The notes under the pieces are model-generated. The model had not been told where the DNA came from, made no database searches, and worked only from the letters and a program-made list of their open reading frames with translations. This document shows positions 58,741 through 64,000 of a stretch of DNA of 64,000 nucleotides, in pieces. A program made the position numbers and the translations under genes. How positions within the stretch are numbered: the stretch's first letter is position 1; each line of letters opens with the position of its first letter. The stretch lies in the NCBI GenBank assembly GCA_036362985.1, contig JAYGXS010000007.1, forward strand, positions 12,373,810-12,437,809, read 5' to 3'. The DNA is from Ligula intestinalis (lineage: Eukaryota > Platyhelminthes > Cestoda > Diphyllobothriidea > Diphyllobothriidae).

Positions 58741-59472
58741 ATTTGAAGATGGTATAAACAACAAAATGTAATGGATGCATTAATTTCGAGAGGGCTGTTC
58801 ACTTGCTACCTCTCATTGCATAACGTGAATGAACGTCAGAGAAAATACACAATTGACTTCATACAGAAAAAAATATTGATGAAAAAAGGCAAGGTCACTG
58901 TAAATCACTAAGAGGCAATCGATTAAAATGAAAATTTAAACGCTGCAGGATGCAAAAACTGGAAGAAAAAAACGTCCAAGGCAAAAAAATGAAGAAAGAA
59001 ACTTTTAAACAGGTAATTAATCTTATAAAGGTAAACGTAGGTTCACCGCGTGCTCCAATTGTTTACATAGGTCGGTTTTACACCGCAGGTTTTACAACCC
59101 GCAGCTTACGCTACCTGAAGGAAGCGTACTTATGGCCTCTTAAACCAAACCTATATAAACAATTTGAGCATGTAGTGAAACTAACTTAACCTTGGTAAGA
59201 CTGGCTCCCCATTTACACATTCTCCTCACAATTTAATTTGCCTTGGACGTTTATGTCACCAGTTTTTGCTGCCTACAGCGTTTAAATTCCCCACTTTATC
59301 GATTGTATCTTGGGCATGTACAGTGACCTTGCCGTTTTGTATCTTTGGGTATGAATTCAATCATACATTTTCTCTGACGTTCATTCACGTTGTGCATTGA
59401 CAAAAAGCAACTGAAGGGCACTCTCGAAATTGATGTATTTATTACATTTTGCCGTTTATACCATCTTTAAAA
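58741..59472 (+). mobile_element. Penelope-like element 3' end in a fold-back arrangement
   Basis: The last part of a PLE nuclease and its 3' UTR on plus (59085-59470) is preceded by an inverted copy of the same 3' UTR (58745-58988). The arms (58745-58988 and 59232-59470) are diverged inverted repeats with the same order of blocks. These include GAAGATGGTATAAAC, AACGTGAATGAACGTCAGAG and GGCAAGGTCACTGTA, followed by AACGTCCAAGGCAAA. The same UTR sequence ends PLE copy 2 at 15468-15750. Confidence 0.85.
59085..59189 (+). pseudogene. C-terminal tail of a PLE endonuclease
   Basis: TTRSLRYLKEAYLWPLKPNL then YKQFEHVVKLT and a stop. Copy 2 has LRYLEAAYIRRFKPNICKQL then EHVVNLT at the same place. 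Only the last 35 or so codons of the nuclease remain between the inverted arms. Confidence 0.85.
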
Positions 59473-59833
59473 CAGTGAAATATGATGTATTATACTAATG
59501 CATTAACCAACATTTTACCTTGAACGCGGTTTGTTTAAATTCGAATATAAGTTAAAGCTTTATATAAATTGATTAATATAAGAGGAGAAATGACTCAAAG
59601 TCTTTGGTTTTCTTAAATAAATTATCAGTAAGTAACAGTTGACTATCTTAGCCAAAATCTGCTACCAAACTCCTTCGTTGATTTGGTTTGATATTGTTCT
59701 CTGTTTCATAGAACGTTGTACAAATCATTTGTTTTTTACTTCTAGTAGTTTATAGTTTATATGTCAAAAACACATTACTTAGACAAATATTTAGCATCTA
59801 AACATCCTTTACTTGAAAATTTTATTGAAAACA
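59473..59833. other. AT-rich spacer
   Basis: No gene or repeat seen between the PLE end and the non-LTR element. Confidence 0.5.
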
Positions 59834-60460
59834 ATGAGTGACGCGAAAGTTGTTTTGGATCAAACTGATCTGTCAGCCCTCTTTAATTTGACGAACTATA
59901 TTGAAAAGTATGAACCTGTATTTAGGATTCTTAACTCACTTCTGGACTCAAATTCATTTTAAAGCAACCTCACGAGTTTACCTCAGATTGAGTCTGTGGT
60001 GCATTATTATCATCAGAAGTTTCAGATAGATCAAAACGTAGCTGTAATTTAATCTTCCACAAACTTTCCTCAAACGAGTAATCCAATGGTAGCAATACAC
60101 AAGGTTTTTTAACAATATGGGATAAGTATAGGCAAAATGTCTATCAAAAGACTAAATTCGCAAAATAGAGACAAACCGATTTTGATTACATATTCCATCC
60201 ACGCTGAAGCTCAAATGCAACTACAAAATTCTGAAAGAAATACAAGTTTTTCGGAGTTTTAAAGCATATTTAGGCCCTGACTTGAGCCCGATGCAGCGCA
60301 GACAAGTTTTTCACAAAGACAAAGGGCGTAAACAAAGTCAGCCACATAACGTCACAGAGGATGAAAACACTCCACAAAAATGCTACTTCAGAGGAACAAT
60401 TTACGAGTTCCTCCTCCTCTGTGAAGGAAAACGATAACTAGCAACGTAGCATCAGCTTAG
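59834..60460 (+). pseudogene. ORF1 N-terminal part of the CR1-like element
   Basis: An ATG at 59834 opens a 42-codon frame (SDAKVVLDQTDLSALFNLTN) ending in TAA. The same frame then continues open (LTSLPQIESVVHYYHQKFQI). Near 60260-60420 AYLGPDLSPMQRRQVFHKDK and GRKQSQPHNVTEDENTPQKC resemble the LGPDLTP.QR..E motif of CR1-group ORF1 proteins. The start choice rests on this continuity only. Confidence 0.5.
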
Positions 60461-60494
60461 GTGGCTTAAGGGCGACTTTTGTCTAATAATAATA

Positions 60495-60947
60495 ATGACA
60501 ACCAGAGAGCAAATAATGAACCTGTCGAAGCAATTAAGGAAAAAGAATAAGGTTCAAACAAAAAGACCCCGAAATAGTACAAGCCCATTAGACATGAACG
60601 ACACTTATCCTGGATCAAATCAAGATACACTGATAAATAGCAACACAAGCCTAAACATATCCAGATATAGCAATACCAGTCCTAACTCAACAAACCAAAT
60701 TAGTAAACCAGTGTTAGATTATTTCCCCCAAAAAACCCAGAAAAGACCACCATTCCCAAACAGAATTGCATATCAAAACGAATATCCGTATAAAAACGCA
60801 CACCCTCACATGACACCTAACCCCTTCTCTCAACTTATGTATCCTAGCCCATACACAAGACGACCACCGCAAACCCAACCCTTTCAATATAACACACATA
60901 CTCAAATCCAACCTCGCACAACACCATACTCTCCTATAGTTACATAA
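60495..60947 (+). pseudogene. ORF1 C-terminal part, Asn/Pro/Thr/Gln-rich
   Basis: A 150-codon frame of low complexity, rich in N, P, T, Q, S and Y, for example HPHMTPNPFSQLMYPSPYTR. It begins with a basic segment (LSKQLRKKNKVQTKRPRNST). It continues after a stop as NPITFITNFPNNAQFTTNSP (60947-61100). Such disordered basic/polar tails occur in non-LTR ORF1 proteins that bind RNA. No zinc knuckle is seen. Confidence 0.6.
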
Positions 60948-61119
60948 TGCCAGCAAATCCCATCACGTTTATCACCAATTTTCCCAATAATGCACAATTC
61001 ACCACAAATAGTCCAACACCACCATATTATCCACCAATCACACTATTTCCGCACATGAGCCCTCAACACAATCAAACAAGTAATAGGAATCCATTTTCTC
61101 ACAACAGATTCCAACTTTT

Positions 61120-61790
61120 GTGTCCGACACCATACGTGTTGCTCTTATTAATGCCAGATCGATAGTAAACAAAGTTTCACGACTTAGGACTTTAATTGAT
61201 ACACACAATCCCGATATAGTTTTTTAACAGAAACATGGACAAACGAATCAACCTCTAATGCTTCACTTTTTATGCCAAACTACATCTTCTATAGACAGGA
61301 CCGTGCTAATAAACGAGGAGGAGGTTGTATGATCAACATAAGATGTACCATAGAACATAGTGGCTTTGAGGTTATACAGGAGACGTTCAATGGCAAAGCG
61401 TGTTTCGCTATAATAACATCCAAGACCCTTAAAAACATTATAATTGATGTTTGCACACTCCTTCGGAATATGGTAATGATGACATGGGCCTTAAAATCTA
61501 CAAGATATTCAATCAAATATCCAAACCAAATATAAGATAATTGCAGGAGACTTAAACCGTCCAGAAATAAACTGGACAGAACTATCAGCCCCATCCAGAC
61601 ATGATGAATTATTATCATAAAGTTTATTTTGTTACTGGACGCAAATAATAATAAAAACCAACCAGAGGAAACAATATACTCGATGTTATTCTCACCAATG
61701 ATATCTGGCCCTTATATACGCACTACGACAGCTTAACCTTTGATAGTGATCATAAGGCAATAATAGCAGTGCTCCCTCTTAACATTTAAT
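61120..61790 (+). pseudogene. Apurinic-type (APE) endonuclease domain of the CR1-like element
   Basis: IRVALINARSIVNKVSRLRT (N-A-R-S motif) is near 61129-61190. Then come HNPDIVF, a frameshift, and TETWTNEST with the catalytic Glu. PNYIFYRQDRANKRGGGCMI (61275-61335) is the Y..YR.DR....GGG motif. AGDLNRPEINWT (61543-61580) and DSDHKAI (61743-61764) carry the later catalytic Asn, Asp and His. Every signature is present but spread over three frames. Confidence 0.8.
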
Positions 61791-62369
61791 AAGACCTGAT
61801 CCTAGTTACACTTCTATAAACCCCAAAAAGCTTGACAGTGAATCTTAGAATAACTACATGAGGTCATTGGATTGGAGCTCTTTCCTCTTAACAACATCCC
61901 CTGTAGAAGCTGTGAACATATTTTACGCCACCTTAATTTAATTGGGGATACCCTAATTAACGAGAGATCCCCATGTTAGAAATCACTTATCCCAAACTTC
62001 CTTTCCAAAGGGCTTAAAAAACTTTAAAAAAAACTGCACTACCCATGTGTCAATTATCGATCTACACTCAGAAGCATTACAGAGATTCACGAGTTAACCC
62101 AGAACGTTGAAATAAATCAGACAATAGCAGCAGAACATCGAGCAATCGAGTCCCCAAAAAGGACAGCCTAAATTAATTATCATCAAAAACAGGGTCCCCA
62201 AATCATGCTTGATGACCAACGAATAGTAAGAACACATGACAACCAAAAAGCAAATCTTTTTTAACGAGTATTTCTCAACCAACTATTAAATCGAGGAAGA
62301 ACCAAGCCCCCAACCAACAGAAATGACGGCACTCATATTAAAAGAGATATTATTTAACGAAGTACCTGT

Positions 62370-63540
62370 AGAGGAAGCTATCCGCCAACTGTCCACTTCC
62401 ATATCGTATGGAAAGGGATAGAATCCCTCCTTGCATACTGAGACATATGACATATGCTCCTATATTTCTGTCTAACCTTTTTCTCATTACTGCAGTCAAA
62501 TAGTACTTATCCAGAAATATAGAAAAAATAATGTATCACCCCAATTTACAAAAAAGGAAATCGGTCCGATTCCAAAAATTACCGTGGTGTTCACCGTGCA
62601 TCGGTTTTAGCAAAAATCTTAGAAAATATAATCAAAAACCAAATGCTAGACCATCTGACGAATGTAAATCTCATACCTGCCTCTCAACATGCCTTTTCAC
62701 CCCAAAAGTCATGTCAGTCCTGTCATCTCATTTGCTTGGAATTCGTCTCCAGACATCGAGATGATGTGAACACGGTAGCTACAATTTACTTTGATCTAAA
62801 AAAAGTATTTGACAAAGGTCCCCATAAAAGACTGATCGTGAAGCTAGTAAGTCACGGGATTCGGCCTCCCCCTTGATTTCCTCAAATCCCATCTTCAAAA
62901 CCGATTCCAAGTAGTACAACTTCGAAATATAGTATTAGAACCAGCTCATATATGCAGTGGTGTTGTTCAAGGCACTATCCTAGGTCCCCTCTTATTTTTC
63001 ATTAACATTCATGAGTCATCCATGATATCAACCTCTGCTTAAACATTTTTATATGCAGATAAGTAGTGTGCATAGAACAATTGAATAAGATCTTCAAAAA
63101 CTAAACGACTGGAGTGTTCAGTGGCAAATGCCGTTTTCACCAACAAAATGTCATCTCATGATTTTTGGACCACTTAAACTTTCCCCCATAATGTTTAGTG
63201 GTCGAGAAATAAAAGAGCTAAAATTTTAAAAATATTAAGGTATAAGCTATTCTTATACTCTTGGATTATCCACACAAATCGCACCAAAAGCCAATCGACT
63301 ATGTGGCTTCATATGTAATAATTTTACATCAATCACACTTAAGACTAAACATTACAAAATGTACTTTTTACGTTTTCTAGATTTTTGCTCAATATTTTTC
63401 GGTACCATGTCATCAGATGACAGACATAAACTAGAAAGAATCCAAAGAATATTTAGCAGATTTCTGTGCAAACGTGAAGACGCCCACGACTCCTATACAA
63501 TAATGTACAATAGATATGGTCTTAAACCCCTCTGGCAAAG
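62370..63540 (+). pseudogene. Reverse transcriptase of the CR1-like element
   Basis: Signatures in order: EEAIRQLSTSISYGKG (fingers); PASQHAFSPQKSCQS (62670-62715); IYFDLKKVFDKGPHKRLIVK (motif A, 62785-62845); GVVQGTILGPLLFFINIHE (motif B, 62961-63017); FLYADK (motif C, 63047-63064, second Asp lost); SDDRHKLERIQRIFSRF (63411-63460); IIWNALHNAI (63718-63747). Stops and frameshifts separate most of them. Confidence 0.8.
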
Positions 63541-63810
63541 GTGACTCCAAAATGGTGTAACTTTCCTATTTAAAGTGACACTTAATAATAACATCCTAAG
63601 CAATAGTATGTTAACAAATCAAAACGGTTCCCGGCCCACTAGAAACAACCAGCATACCATTCGTAACGCTAAAGCTAGGACGGCCCAGCGATCACATTTC
63701 TAAACCATAAGATATGCGATCATATGGAATGCCCTACACAACGCTATTCGCAAAAGCCACATTTTAGCCGAATTAAGAATAAGGACCAAGCCGTTCTTCT
63801 CAAATAACTT

Positions 63811-64000
63811 GGCGCATATATTTCCGAACAAAATAGGACACTTTGCTAACCAGTTCTTTTACATCCAATTCGGACCAAAAGGGATCTAACGGTCCAGGAG
63901 TGTTTCCGCACATTTTGGGGAAAACAAGCCACAACTGGAGGCTTTTCAGACGAAGGTTTCCAACGCTGATCAAATCAAATCTTAAGCAAAATTTTGCCAT
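63811..64000. other. Window edge, nothing recognised
   Basis: A minus-strand frame of 66 codons is open at the edge but shows no motif. It may be 3' UTR of the preceding element. Confidence 0.4.

Larger units (their letters stand above)
59834..63810 (+). mobile_element. CR1-like non-LTR retrotransposon, nearly full length but frame-broken
   Basis: Plus strand. ORF1 (about 59834-61110), an apurinic-type endonuclease (about 61120-61790), a short spacer, RT (about 62370-63540) and a C-terminal tail ending near 63806. This is the usual two-ORF layout. Stops and frameshifts occur every 100-300 bp in EN and RT, so it is inactive. It is the only element in the window with a recognisable 5' half. 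Confidence 0.8.

Overview
This window reads as intronic or intergenic DNA of a metazoan with a repeat-rich, AT-rich genome. The best guess is a parasitic flatworm, probably a trematode or cestode. There are no bacterial-type operons, rRNA, tRNA or CRISPR arrays. The long open frames that can be recognised are nearly all decayed reverse transcriptase or GIY-YIG endonuclease coding from Penelope-like elements (PLEs) and from CR1/Jockey-type non-LTR retrotransposons. The flatworm assignment is inference. It rests on the mix of GIY-YIG PLEs and CR1-like RTs and on an array that resembles the micro-exon genes (MEGs) known from schistosomes.

Layout. 0.95-3.9 kb holds a PLE on the minus strand with direct and inverted terminal repeats. 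4.1-8.6 kb holds CR1-like RT fragments on both strands and a 455-bp tandem duplication. 9.2-15.4 kb holds decayed PLE endonuclease fragments and, on the minus strand, a phase-consistent three-exon gene model (9982-13447) of unknown function. 15.47-17.04 kb holds a second minus-strand PLE, nearly open through RT and GIY-YIG and bounded by a perfect 38-bp inverted repeat. 20.06-25.7 kb is a head-to-tail duplication of a unit of about 2.8 kb. 26.98-29.03 kb (plus) and 29.72-32.0 kb (minus) are two different non-LTR elements; the second has an intact YADD and a (TAA)n end. 33.9-35.1 and 37.4-38.0 kb hold two further PLE lineages, and 39.8-40.2 kb holds a non-LTR C-terminus.

The most interesting region is 46.0-57.6 kb. 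About thirteen tandem units of about 245 bp (46.27-49.34 kb) each carry one 27- or 42-nt exon-like block. Each block sits between a TTTTAG/TTTCAG-type acceptor and a GT donor and encodes a Thr-rich, mucin-like peptide in phase 1. The well-formed internal blocks are all multiples of three, so any of them could be skipped without shifting frame. Three more 27-nt blocks of the same kind lie at 50224, 52475 and 57555. About half of the array units have lost a splice site. I read this as a micro-exon gene, or a young relic of one, growing and decaying by unit duplication.

58.7-59.5 kb is the 3' end of a PLE folded back between inverted copies of its own 3' UTR. 59.83-63.8 kb is an almost complete but frame-broken non-LTR element with ORF1, APE-type endonuclease and RT. 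The rest is AT-rich sequence in which I see nothing definite. All calls are by eye, and no search or alignment program was run.
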